From Boswellia sacra (taxonomy: Eukaryota; Streptophyta; Magnoliopsida; Sapindales; Burseraceae): DNA of 64,000 bases. A model generated the notes under the pieces. The model searched no databases and was not told where the DNA came from. It was given only the letters and a program-made list of their open reading frames with translations. This document shows positions 12,180-23,646 of this stretch, piece by piece. Each line of letters starts with the position of its first letter. The stretch's first letter is position 1. Made by a program: the position numbers and the translations under genes. The stretch spans positions 1,116,001-1,180,000 of the forward strand of contig SNVD02015884.1 of the NCBI GenBank assembly GCA_013180625.2, read 5' to 3'.

Positions 12180-15100
12180 CTACATCAATAGATATCATCT
12201 GTCACTAGTAACATAATTTTAATATTAGATAAATTAAAAAATTAATAAAATAAAAAACTAAGTCATATAAAAGGAAAAAGGGGTGGAAGAGAGACCTTGT
12301 GAAAACTTTTTGATAAATTGACTTTGAAAGAATCCTGAAGATTTATTCTTTGTGGCCTCGTCGTAGACAATCCTTCCAATGGTAACTCTGCATCTGATAT
12401 TGATTCCAACGATGAGCAATAAATTGCACTCACATATACACCTCTTGGAAGCCGTGGCAAATAAATAAGCCTCACACAACCGCTTACGTCCAAACATTCC
12501 AGATCTTCACACTTACAAATACGGTCTGAAAGACTCTCAAGCCCCCAACAAAATGAAAGATCCAATCTGACTAGTCTTGATTGATCTTCAATGAAGGGTA
12601 ATTCTATTATTGCAGTTTTACTTAAATTTAACTTTTCCACTTTATTGGAGATCTTTGGAGCCACCTTGAGGTTTGAACAATCACTCAGATCAATAGATTT
12701 TGATGGAATGTTGTCCGGAAGAATCTCAAGCCTTTCACAATAGCTTAGATCCAACTCCTGAAGATTTACTGCTTTGGACAAATCTGGAATCTCTTTTAGG
12801 TGTTTCGAGTAAGCAAGATCAATATGTTTCAGATATACAAGACCCTATGAGAAAGAAAACAAACATTAACATCTCTAATAGTTATAATTTGCAACATAAA
12901 GATAGTCATATAAGTCTCAAGATATATTTACTTGGTCTCCATTCCAAAGTCGTTCAACATTGCTGAAGGGCATATGAAGCCAAACAAGATTCTGCGCGCG
13001 AAACCTTGATGGCAATGACTTAAATGGGTAGCATATCCAACTAAAGACCATAGTGGAAAAAAATCCAAGTTCTTTAAAACGATGCAAGTCACGTACTATG
13101 AAGAACCTTAGCCTACGTATTCTTGAAAAATAGCGACAAGGTACACCTATATATCCTGAGTTAAATTCATCCAAGCATATGCCTTGCATTTTTTCTGCTC
13201 CTGCCTAATATTAACAAAAGATAATAAGTTAGCATCAAACATTTAAAAGCTTAAATTAATAAAGTTTAAAATTAAAATACTCTAAAAAAGATGTTTATTT
13301 ATTTATATATTTTTCTTTAAATCCTATTTCTTTTCATAATATTTAAATATAAGACACCTAACCTCTCTTTTCCCCTAAGCTAATGCACAATCCCATTTTA
13401 ACAGTATCCTATAACGTGGAACATTTGATTAACTAGCTGTGTAGGGTCAATCAAATTTTTAGCCTATTAGGTCAAATTCATTGACTATGGCTTTCTAAAA
13501 TTAATAAAACTATCAATTAAAATTTTAATTAATATATTGCTAGTTAAAAACTAATTTGAATTTATACAATTCAATACTCTAAATAAGAATATCTAGACGA
13601 CAAAAATATATAAATACTAAAAATTTAAATAAGTAACAATCGACAATTGATAAGCTAATTGGAACAATTGACAACCCTCACTGGATTCAGAAAACTCTGT
13701 AAATTTTCCTCAAGTTTGAATTTAACACAGTAAACCCCTTTAATCTTTTTTTTTAAATAATAATAATTTAAATTTCCAATCCTTTATAAGCCACTATCCT
13801 TGATATGTTGTCACTGGTCAACTAATATCACAATATATTTTTAATTTGCAAATGCCCATGTTGATTATACTTAAGGTATCACTGTGTTGAACATTTAAAT
13901 TACAATAACCTAATCCTCTAACTCTTTCTAAAATATATCCAAATACTTATAATTCAAAAATATTTTCCAAAGAATAAACTATATATCAATTATTATTGTA
14001 AAATATTTTACCTATATCAATTAAACAACATAAATAAATTTGAACTAGTTTGACTATTTTATGTACTTTTTGAAATGCATAATTATTTTTCTTTTGTACT
14101 CTTAAGCATCCAATTTTTCAATATAAGAAAATATATAAACATGTGTACATAGGGTCAGGCTATTGTAACTTAATTTTTTTTTTTTTTTACATAAATTCAA
14201 ACACTCTGTCATAGCCTTCGATTTGCTAAAATCCAAGGGTGGAAACAGATGTCCCAATTAAGCTGGAGAACAATTGATTACGCATCTCTCAAAAAGCAAG
14301 AGGATCTAATTTCATATCATTTGTTTTAGAGATATCCAGACATATCCTTTGTATTTTTTCCCCCCTAAAATTAACAAAAGACATTAAATTAGCAGCAAAC
14401 ATTTAAAAGCTTAAATTAACTATTAATAGAAAATACTCTCTCATATGTTTTTTTATTTTTAGTATCGGTTAAACCAAATTTCTTTTCATAATATCTAAAT
14501 ACAAGACATGTCTCAAATCTTCATAACCTAATATTTTAATAATATTCTCTTAAGCTAATGCATAATCCCATTTGGTAAAAATATTCTATAACGTAACATT
14601 TTAGTTACCACTGATCTAATTTAGAATTCATTGATTAAAAATTAAAGCCTATTAGGTGAATTCATTGATTAGGGCTTTTTAAAATTAAAAAAAAAGTCAA
14701 TTAATTTTTTTTTATTTGTAATAAATATATTTTTATTTAAAGCTAATTTAAATAAACTACAATTGAATACATTAAATAAGAACATCAAGACAACAAAAAT
14801 AAATGAATACTACAAGTTTAAATATGTAATAATTGACAATTGAAAACAAAAAAAAATACATAAGTAATAATAGAAATTCAAAATTAAAGATGAGTATGTC
14901 AAAATAGAACATAATAATTAATATATAAGTCTAGCTATTGTGACTTAATTCTTTTACCTAATATTTACACTTCTTTATGACCATCTTTTCATTTCTACCA
15001 ATAGTTGTGAAAGAGAACTTAAGTGTGACTGTTTTTAATCTTAACAACTTTACAACTACTAGACTGTGATGAATAGACTATTATAAAGAAATGTTAATCT

Positions 15101-17348
15101 TTTAAGTTAATAAAAAAAACTTATACTAGCTTAACCTATATCATGTAATCCTTTTTGTTATAATATGCTTTGTCTAGATCTTCAAGATAACACTATTATT
15201 TCTAATACAATCTTAAAGATGATATTGATGTAAATATCATTGATGAGGAAAAAAAAAACAATTGATGAGAAAAAAACAATTGTTTAAAAGAAAATATATA
15301 AATTAGAAGTTTAACTTTAAAAAGATTGAGAATCATTTCCTTATAGATGCTTGTTCTGGCTAGATCTCATATATGTGAAATTTAAAATGGATACTTAATG
15401 TTTTTGTCTCTTAACCATTCGACTACAAGGGCTTCGCAAATATCCTCACGAAGCCACAATCGACTGCGAAGTCTCGGATCATCAGATTCTCTTCGAGCAA
15501 TCTCTCTACCCATTTCTTGCAACAAGTCATGCATTGTTATCCGGCCGTTGACTATAGTTATGAGACACATATCATTGAGACGAGTTAATCTAATATGTGC
15601 AGAGAAGCCATTGGCATCTAAGATGTTTGTTACAAAGGAGGTCGGCATGTCTTTAAAGAAGCATGCAATATCTAGAAAGATTTCTTTCTCTTCCCTATCT
15701 AATACATCGTAACTAATTTCTAACACCGCTTGGATATCTTTATTAGGAAATTTTTCTAGCTTCTCTATTTTACTTTTCCAATCATTCACTGATCTGCCAC
15801 ATAGGAAACGACCTAAAACTTTTAGAGCTAATGGAAGTCCTTTAGCATATGCTAAAACTATGTTTGTTAGCTCCTCATAAACTTCGGGTGTATCGATTGG
15901 TCTAAAGGCATGCATATTAAAGAGTTGAAGAGCATCATTATCACATAATCCCTTAACCTCGTATATATTAGAGTCATCTACTCCACAATTTCTCAGCACC
16001 TGTTTATCTCTTGTAGTTATGATGATTTGACTTCCGAAGTACAAGTCAGCAACTCCTCCGATCAACTCTTTTATTTGTTCAGGAGTAGTCACATCATCAA
16101 AAATTATGAGAACCTTCTTGCATTGAAGGTCTATCTTCTCGTGGAGTTTTTTTTTCAAGCTACTTAGTCTGCTATTTTTCCATTCTTCTCTAACAATTGA
16201 AGCAAAGAAAAAACCTTCAAATTGGCCCCAAATTTGGTGGGCCACAGCACCAGCAATAGTTGTCTTTCCAACACCACCAATACCCCAAATTCCTATTACA
16301 GGCACACCTTTTTGCAATAAAGATTTAACTTTTTCTATGCTAGATTCTACTCCAACCAAATCTTTTATACTAGATACTACTCCAACCAGGTCCTCGTCAT
16401 AACATGGAGACACTTTTCGTAGTTCATTCGAAATATCATCCACAATAGTCATTACAAAATCATATTCAGTCCTAACGAGTAGAAAAAAGCAAACGAACAT
16501 TTGTTAGTATAAATAAGAGACCGGGAAGACATAATTTTCAATCTACTAGCTGATATAAATATAATGAAGAGTTACTACGAGGGCTTATTTACACCTAAAT
16601 TTATACTTAAACAGATCTTGTTATTAACGAAATTTCTTTTTTCAGGCCGCAATTATTAATTTGGTCAATACTGAACAACGCTAAGTAATGAAAAGATCTA
16701 GTTGAATAATTATATTTCTTTATTATATAGCAACATTCTTCTTAGAATGATATTGCATTTCTAAAACCAAATTACCCGTGATTTATTAACTTTGAAGAGA
16801 GTAAAGCGCTATGAGAGCCTTGAAAAATCTACGAGAATTAGAACTTACTTTTTGAGATCTATTTCGAATCCAGATAGATTGGCTGCTTCCTCCAAAGCAG
16901 CCTTCCATGCCTTTAGCTGATCTGCTGATCCCTCTTCAAAACGTTTCTCGAGTTTCGCAAAGGCAACCCCGAACTTGCCTTTCTGATGCCTTACATCTGA
17001 CGGAAGTGCGTGATAGAAAACTGGTTTTACAATCTGTCCGTTCTTTTTCCTGCAATGAAGGATCTGTTTAAGTTCTTGGAGGCACCATCTAGAGTTTGCA
17101 TAATTTTTTGAGAAAATGATCAGCGAAATCTTTGATTCTTTAATTGTTTTCAAAAGATAGGGTGAAATTTCATCTCCTCTGGGAAGTTCGTTATCAATGA
17201 AAGTTCTAATCTTTTTCCCATCCAAAGCTCCATAGAGATGACTGGTAAAAGTGTTGCGGGTATCTTCGCCTCTGAAACTAAGGAAAACATCATACTTCAT
17301 GACTTGAGGATCGGGGGCAGAAGAAGAAGAAGAAGAAGCCATGAACAT
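11655..17348 (-). CDS. TNL-1: TIR-NBS-LRR resistance-type gene, probably truncated
   Basis: Intracellular immune receptor of the TNL class. Exons by GT/AG and phase: 16849-17348 (TIR), 15415-16471 (NB-ARC), 12932-13204, 12296-12844 (LRR), 11655-12179 (C-terminal domain). Start ATG at 17348, Ser run, then VFLSFRGEDTRNTF (about residues 21-34) and WCLQEL with the TIR catalytic-type Glu. NB-ARC: P-loop GIGGVGKTT (about 230-238), kinase-2 LIIFDDV, RNBS-B GSQIIITTRD, GLPLALKVLG, FLDIACFF and MHD in ITMHDLLQEMG. Oddities: the exon-2 donor is TTAAGA where TNL-2 and TNL-3 have GTAAGA. Reading on gives a 529-residue TIR-NB protein stopping at 15382. The RNBS-A to kinase-2 spacer is about nine residues short. 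The conserved DPSDV of the TIR is LPSDV. The LRR exons are still open but likely unreachable by normal splicing. Confidence 0.8.
12296..12844 (-). CDS. TNL-1 exon 4, leucine-rich repeats
   Basis: 183 codons from acceptor CTCATAG to CACAAG|GTCTCT. It holds about six LRRs (for example NLQELDLSYCERLEILP and RLVRLDLSFCWGLESL). TNL-2 has the same length, while TNL-3 is 357 bp longer. The donor is weak but shared by all three paralogues. If it is not used, the frame stops at 12263. Confidence 0.75.
12932..13204 (-). CDS. TNL-1 exon 3, start of LRR region
   Basis: 91 codons in phase 0 at both ends, donor CAA|GTAAAT. It encodes GICLD, RLRFF, YPFKSLPSRF and NLVWLHMPFSNVERLWNGDQ, the classic TNL exon linking NB-ARC to the LRRs. 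It is eight codons shorter than in TNL-2 and TNL-3. Confidence 0.75.
14270..14364 (-). pseudogene. Decayed duplicate of LRR exon 3 inside TNL-1 intron 2
   Basis: After an acceptor-like TTTTAG the minus strand reads IQRICLDISKTNDMKLDPLA and then stops. This matches the start of the real exon 3 in TNL-2 (IQGICLDQSKIKDIDLHPRC). It lies 1.1 kb upstream of the functional exon 3. The same relic sits in TNL-2 at about 32880-32971, so it predates the TNL-1/TNL-2 duplication. Confidence 0.65.
15382..16471 (-). CDS. TNL-1 exon 2, NB-ARC domain with read-through end
   Basis: The acceptor CTCGTTAG is followed by GACTGAATATG, in phase with exon 1. By homology the exon should end at 15415. There the donor GT is TT, so the open frame continues through LRDKNIKYPF to a stop at 15382. 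The linker carries an 11-residue internal duplication (DLVGVVSSIK then DLVGVESSIE). ADP/ATP-binding motifs are present in order. Confidence 0.8.
16849..17348 (-). CDS. TNL-1 exon 1, TIR domain
   Basis: 500 nt encoding 166 codons plus two bases. It ends at donor AAAAA|GTAAGT and joins exon 2 to complete a Lys codon. The (AGA)n repeat at the start encodes the six-Ser run. The TIR motifs FLSFRGEDTR, GDEISPYLL, IIFSKNYANSRWCLQEL and VFYHALPSDVRHQ are in the usual order. Confidence 0.85.
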
Positions 17349-18905
17349 CCACTGATGATGAGAGACTTTCGGATAAGCAAAGTTAATCTACAAAACAAAA
17401 CCAACAATCGTAGACAAAATATGTAGGAAAATCTTCATTTCACAAAACTAGATCTCTACTACAAAAATAAATGGAAATGAGAGGAAACATGAATAAGCAA
17501 TAAATTAGCAAACCAGATTTCAGCCTGACAACAGCTGATGGTGATGATCACCCAGATCAGGCACTTGGCTGACAAGAAAACCGAAGATCGACGCCGGTTT
17601 TGAGAGACTATTCAGATCAGTAGACGCAGAGCACTAGACCAAATAAACTCTTACTCACAAACATATAAAAAATTGTATAAGAGTATCAAGTCAGAAAGTC
17701 TTCGTCTTCCAAAGCCTCATTAGCACGTCAGTCAGTCAACTTTACCAAGAGGACCCGAAAAGCATGCGGTTCTTTCCTGGAAGTTTCGTTGCTGTCTCCC
17801 GGAAAGAAAATAAACATGTAGCCCTGTCTATTCTACCTAGAACGTTCTGCATGCTGAAGGTCGATCAAATAAATAGTGAAAGCATGGTGCCCAAATAGTG
17901 AAAGTGTTAACTTGCAATGATACAAGTGCCGGAATTTTCTCCGTTACAATTGTTATACCATACGACAACCGTATATTTTGTGTTAAAATCATAAATATAT
18001 ATATATATATATGTTATAAATTAATAAATAAAAATTATATATAAAAAATTATAAATATAAAATATATAAAAATTTATTCATTTACTATTTTTACTCCTAT
18101 ATTTATATATTTACATGTTATAATAAAACTGTTGAATGAATATAACAGCTATATACAGTAAAATGACTCCACAAGTGCGAAGGCAAAAATAAGTGGGAAC
18201 GAAAGTTCATTGTCTTCGCTCACCTAGTCAAAATTATCAAGCAGCTTGGACGCTCCAATAAAGAAATAATCTTGTTCCACCGAAAGATTTTTTGGCTTGA
18301 CATGCGTCCCTCAAGTATAAACAAGGGTGCATTGCAATGCTTCAAATCATCCCAATGCTATTCCTCTATAGATAGCTTGGCGGGAGTTTCTGAGCAATAG
18401 TGTGAGATTCTTGGGTGTAATTGTGTTTTGGGTTGAGTGAGTATGGTAGATTATTGGATGTGATTGAGGATTTCCGTTTCTAAGAAAATTCTTCACTTTT
18501 GTATGCTGCATTTTGTTAATAAAATTTTTCTTTTATCTTGGTTGTAGACTAGCTAAAAGCACCACGTAAATTATTGTGCGTTTTCTTTTTTTATTTTCTA
18601 TATTTTTTTCCACTAACCTCATTTTGCTTACTTGTTTAATCAATCCTTGTCACGACACTCTCGTTGTTAGATAATAACACCTCCGATGACACCACTATCC
18701 CCATTGTTCCGATAATTAATATTATGACCCCAGTTTAGAGTCGAACATTTGATAATTGAATCTAATAACTGATTCAAATCTTACTCACTTTGACTATCTC
18801 ATTTGCACTTATCATCTATGTTCACGTCTTAAATAAATTATGACTATCACTATTAGACAGTTTTAGAGTCTATTTAATTGCAAATAAAGACAGAGGCGAA
18901 CCTAT
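17349..18905. other. Upstream region of TNL-1
   Basis: Putative promoter and 5' leader of TNL-1, followed from about 17950 by an AT-rich stretch. From 18150 to 18650 there is a non-coding stretch with a TGCATTTTGTTAATAAAATTTTTC polyadenylation-like segment that looks like the R/U5 part of an old LTR. I could not find its ends. No coding region is seen. Confidence 0.35.
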
Positions 18906-18913
18906 GTTCCGAC

Positions 18914-19426
18914 TAGGGGTGGCAATTTTTGACACGACCCGTGAACACGACACGAACACGACACGAATACGTTACACGATTAATAAATGGGTTGGGTTAG
19001 TGTTGAAGGTGTTCAACACGCCAACCCGTTTAATGACACGAATAGTTAAATATATTTTGTACATTCTTAATATGTAAATTCATTCAATGATATAAATTAT
19101 TACCTACTTACAATATATATATTATAAAATTGAAATTTTTATACTATAAAATAAATTAATTTATAAAATAATAAATTATGATGATTTTAATAATATTTTA
19201 TACTAACAATGGTTTATATTCTAAAAATAATTTTAATTGATTTAAATATAGATAATATAATATATTATGTATAACTAAGTTAAATAATTTAGTAAATTAT
19301 GCGAATTAAATATGACACGATTACGACACGTGGGTAACACGTTTAATAATTGGGCGGGTTTGGGTTTCATGTTTTGACACGAATAATTAAATGGGTCGAC
19401 ACGACACGACACGATTGCCACCCCTA
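18914..19426. mobile_element. hAT-type MITE, 513 bp (copy 1)
   Basis: The ends TAGGGGTGGCAA and TTGCCACCCCTA are perfect inverted repeats. The element is flanked by identical 8-bp duplications GTTCCGAC at 18906-18913 and 19427-19434. Both subterminal regions are rich in GACACGA repeats, typical of transposase-binding arrays. The centre is very AT-rich with no coding frame. It is almost identical to the copy at 21232-21744. Confidence 0.9.
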
Positions 19427-19434
19427 GTTCCGAC

Positions 19435-20850
19435 TAAAGGGCTCAAGGGCCCACAAGAAAGTTAAAATTTCGTTTTAAATATTAATTTCAGGGATTACGA
19501 CAATCTAATTTTAACAAATATACCCCCAAAACTTAGGTCGACCCTCAAATTTAGGTATTGTTTTTGTTAAATATTCTTAGAGATACATTATTAAGTAAGT
19601 TCATTCATGTGTATTCATTTTATATTATTACATTATTAAAATTTCATGATATATGTACTCACACAATTTATTTGGAAGACATTTATAATATATATAATCA
19701 TAATGGATTTGAAAGACTATTTACAACATATTATATCAACATAAATTTTATATATATTTTTTGAACTCAGTTCATCATCAATATGTTAATTTACATAAAA
19801 TCTTAAATTTAGAATATCAAAATCCAAATATTAAATTTATTTAACTCTCATATAAAGTGTTGGAATAATATTATTTGAAACATAATAATTTAATTATAAT
19901 CAACTTATACATATGTTAGAAAAAAATTTCTTGAATATATTTATATATTCAAAAATAAATAAATTATCTAATTTTTAACTTATCTAAAAATTATTTTAAA
20001 TATAATTAAATCTTAATTATTATAATTAGCTATTCATATTTATCTTAATTCTAAACTTCATGATGCTCTTAAAGAAAATTTCTAGATCTGTCCTGAATAA
20101 AAATAACTAATAATATCAGTCTTTGAATCAAATATTTAAAGACTGAAATTTTTTTAAAATTTAAGTTAGAAAAAAAAAAATCTTATTCACAGACGCATAA
20201 AGATGTCCGGTCAATATCAGCCTCGCAATTCTAGGTTAAGCTGGCTTGAAGGAACAGAAGAATTCTTTCTAGATACCTTCATGAAGGTGTAATCACGCAC
20301 GAATCCAATGTACAAGTGTTGCTCTGGACTTCTTGCTTTCGATTGAAAACCAAGAGTACTGTATCGTGGCTGTTGTAGTTTTGTTCCAGGACTGTGTGTA
20401 GTTATCGTCTTTATATTTTAATAATGTATGACATGTTGCTTAATATGCATTGTTGTGTGACATAAGTTTGGGAAAAAGACAACAAAAAATGTAACATTTT
20501 AGATTTTCAATAGCAAATCACAAGCACAAGCAAAACCGTATTACGAAAATTAAATGGAAAAAGTAATTGAAGACAACCGTTGCTCATCACTTATTTTGTT
20601 TCTGAAACTCAATGCTGATGTAGATCAAACAGTGAGTTCAACACCTCAACATGAAACCAGCGCTGCCGCGCCAAAACATGGGACTGGAGAGCTGAGGTGA
20701 GCACCAGTTAAGGTTAGGAACAGATCAAGCGGCAACCTTACAACAAAACCCTAACAATGGCACAGCAAATGGAGCCTAGCTAAACTAAATTTCACTGCCA
20801 GTTCTTTCCATTGATCGCACATCGAAATAATTCACAATAAAAAACCAAGC
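19435..20850. other. Intergenic region without supported genes
   Basis: AT-rich sequence to about 20190. The part at about 20220-20480 resembles the 2100-2290 and 49530-49690 flanks (shared CCACGATA and TTGGTTTTC landmarks), so it is a worn piece of the duplicated unit. The only longer open frame (19558-19764) is simple AT-rich sequence. Confidence 0.4.
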
Positions 20851-20966
20851 AAAACCCATCAAACCCAATTGAGAACATTCACAACCCAGATCAAAATTGG
20901 CATCCAAAATCCACAATTAGATCCAAAAGAACGAAAACAATTAAAGTGGGATTGCACAACACGCAC

Positions 20967-21068
20967 CGTTTTAGTGTGGCTAGTGAAGGCGAAAACGAGG
21001 AAGATGAAGATGACAACGAAAAGAAGAAGATATCGTGGTCGGACCAAGACCGAGAGATCGCTACGCAT
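20967..21068 (-). pseudogene. Orphan cyclophilin exon 1 (copy B)
   Basis: 34 codons starting MRSDLSVLVRPRYLLLFVV with the hydrophobic anchor, ending at the same ACG|GTGCGT donor as copy A (6021-6122). No further cyclophilin exon is visible downstream on this strand before TNL-1, so this is a detached first exon. The MITE at 21232 lies about 160 bp upstream of its ATG. Confidence 0.7.
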
Positions 21069-21231
21069 TTTTCGTGGCGTTTGTGATCTCTATCTAAACT
21101 GAAATTTTAACAAAAATCCTTCATTTCTGGATTCTCCATCAATTGTTGAAGCGAGCGAGGTGTCCGTGTGTTGAAGACCAAAACGCAGCACAGAAGACAC
21201 GCAGAGTGGGCGTCATTGAGTGACTCAGTGG

Positions 21232-21744
21232 TAGGGGTGGCAATTTTTGACACGATCCGTGAACACGACACGAACACGACACGAATACGCTACACGATTA
21301 ATAAATGGGTCAGGTTAGTGTTGAAGGTGTTCAACACGCCAACCCGTTTAATGACACGAATAATTAAATATATTTTTTACATTCTTAATATGTAAATTCA
21401 TTTAATGATATAAATTATAACCTACTTACAATATATATATTATAAAATTGAAATTTTTATACTATAAAATAAATTAATTTATAAAATAATAAATTATGAT
21501 GATTTTAATAATATTTTATACTAACAATGGTTTATATTCTAAAAATAATTTTAATTGATTTAAATATAGAGAATATAATATATTATGTATAACTAAGTTA
21601 AATAATTAAGTAAATTATGCGAATTAAATATGACACGATTACGACACGTGGGTAACACGTTTAATAATTGGGTGGGTTTGGGTTTCATGTTTTGACACGA
21701 ATAATTAAATGGGTCGACACGACACGACACGATTGCCATCCCTA
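21232..21744. mobile_element. hAT-type MITE, 513 bp (copy 2)
   Basis: Same ends and length as copy 1, with one mismatch in the right inverted repeat (CCATCCCTA). Flanked by perfect 8-bp duplications CTCAGTGG at 21224-21231 and 21745-21752. The paralogous segment at about 6275-6290 reads GACTCAGTGGGC without the element, an empty site. Confidence 0.92.
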
Positions 21745-21752
21745 CTCAGTGG

Positions 21753-23640
21753 GCATCTTAAATGCTTGCGGGGTATGGTATGGGCATTATTTCCCTGGAA
21801 AGGCACGGAAGAGTGAAGATTGAGAGTTTGTGTGGGAGTGGGGAGAACATGAGATCCTCTCTTCGGTCATTTTATTTAATTTTTCAATCAGATGATTAAG
21901 AGGCTTAAACATGGTTTATTAGAGAGCGATTAAAGAAGAAATGTTGCAGTACTCCTGCTGTGTATCGTGGAAAATTTATTCTCTATCATCACAACCGTAT
22001 CCGGTGCGGAACAGATAAATGATTGTGTTGAAGTGAAACTTTAGACCAACATACTTTTATCCTTAATCTGTTCGATGTCAAAATTTCGAGAAATAATAAC
22101 GATTGTATAAACAAATTCGGGTTTTTTTCTGCATAAACTTCAAAAAAATTAACATAAACTTTGGTAATCATGAGTTTTTTCGAAATTGAAAAAAATAAAT
22201 ATAAACTTTGAGAATCATGAGTTTATTCTAACTTTTTTATAAAATTTTCGAATTTTACAAACATTTTCCAAACTTTGTGCAAATAAATATGAGGCTTTAT
22301 GCCCAAAAAAACCAGGTATATTATTGCACATGGCATATTATGGCATAACCCCAAGATTTTCTACAAACGAGAATGAGACAATTCTCCATACCTCAAAATC
22401 TTTTTAGACATTTTGATATTATTATCCACATATATATATATACACATACATACATACATACATACATAACACTTTTATATTCTTATATTTTTTTCATCTA
22501 AATCCTATTTGTTATGTATACAACTTTTTTTTAATATTTATATCCTTTTTAACAATTAATTACCTCCTCATAACAAAGCATATTATGATATTAAAAAGAT
22601 CTCTTGTAAAATTATATCATCTATTTTAAGAGTGGCTACTTTGATATAAGGCTAAAGATGAAGATATTTTAATCATATAGGAGAATCTTCATCCTCATCC
22701 CTCCCTAAAAAAATAAAATGGCAGATAGAGGTAAAGACTTTGATTTTGTTTGAATACAAAAGAACAGAGATGGAGATGACTATTTTGAGAACATCATTAA
22801 TTAATTTGATATATGTAGTTAGCTTTGAGGGTGTATTATATATTTAGGTTCGGATCAAATTTTATTATTAAGAGACTTTAGTGCACTTGCCAATAGGGAG
22901 AAAATTTAGAAGTCAGAGTTTCATTAGTACGCTTGCCAATCTGCTGCACCACAACTCCAACACAGCTACTCTGCCTCACTTAATCAATTGACACTTGTCG
23001 TTTCCAAGGAGAATCATACATGGGATTGCTATCTATGCCTGCAATTTCATAGAACAGTTTTTGATAACTATAATGAATAATAGGTCACATTCATATTCAT
23101 TCATTGAGAACTTTGATGATATGAAATGATTTATGAAACAAACAAACCAACCAACCAACCAACGATGTGTATAATAAAATACAAATTTGTCATTTTAGTG
23201 GTAGAAGGGAAAGTTTAGAGTCCCTTTTTTTATTTTCTATATTTCACTAATATGTCAGTTAGTATACAAAGTTTGAATCGATTTCATTTAAGTTAAAAAT
23301 TTGATTTTTTTAATTGATGTAAGGTAAAACAATATTGAAAGCATATGGATCAAACATATAGATTAGAAAGCACAGAAGAGATAAAATAAACCAATTAAAT
23401 GATATGTATATATCACAAAGTGCCCCGTAAGCAAGAAAATTGAAAACAGATGATTCATTTTTTTATTTTGGAATGAATTTAAGATAATATAAATTTTTTA
23501 ATGCTGCGATGAAAGGGAAAGAAGTAAGTAAAATCAGATCTTTGTAGAGAAGCACGCTTACTAATCCTCTCATTTGAACTTTTTGAACTCTGCCAGGGTA
23601 GTTCTTCTTTCTCTTCCTCCCAGCAAGTTGAAACTTGTAC
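21753..23640. repeat. Conserved non-coding flank downstream of TNL-2
   Basis: Copy of the 6310-8160 flank with small indels, including an ACAT/AT microsatellite near 22431-22468. No gene is seen. Confidence 0.5.
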
Positions 23641-23646
23641 CAGATT

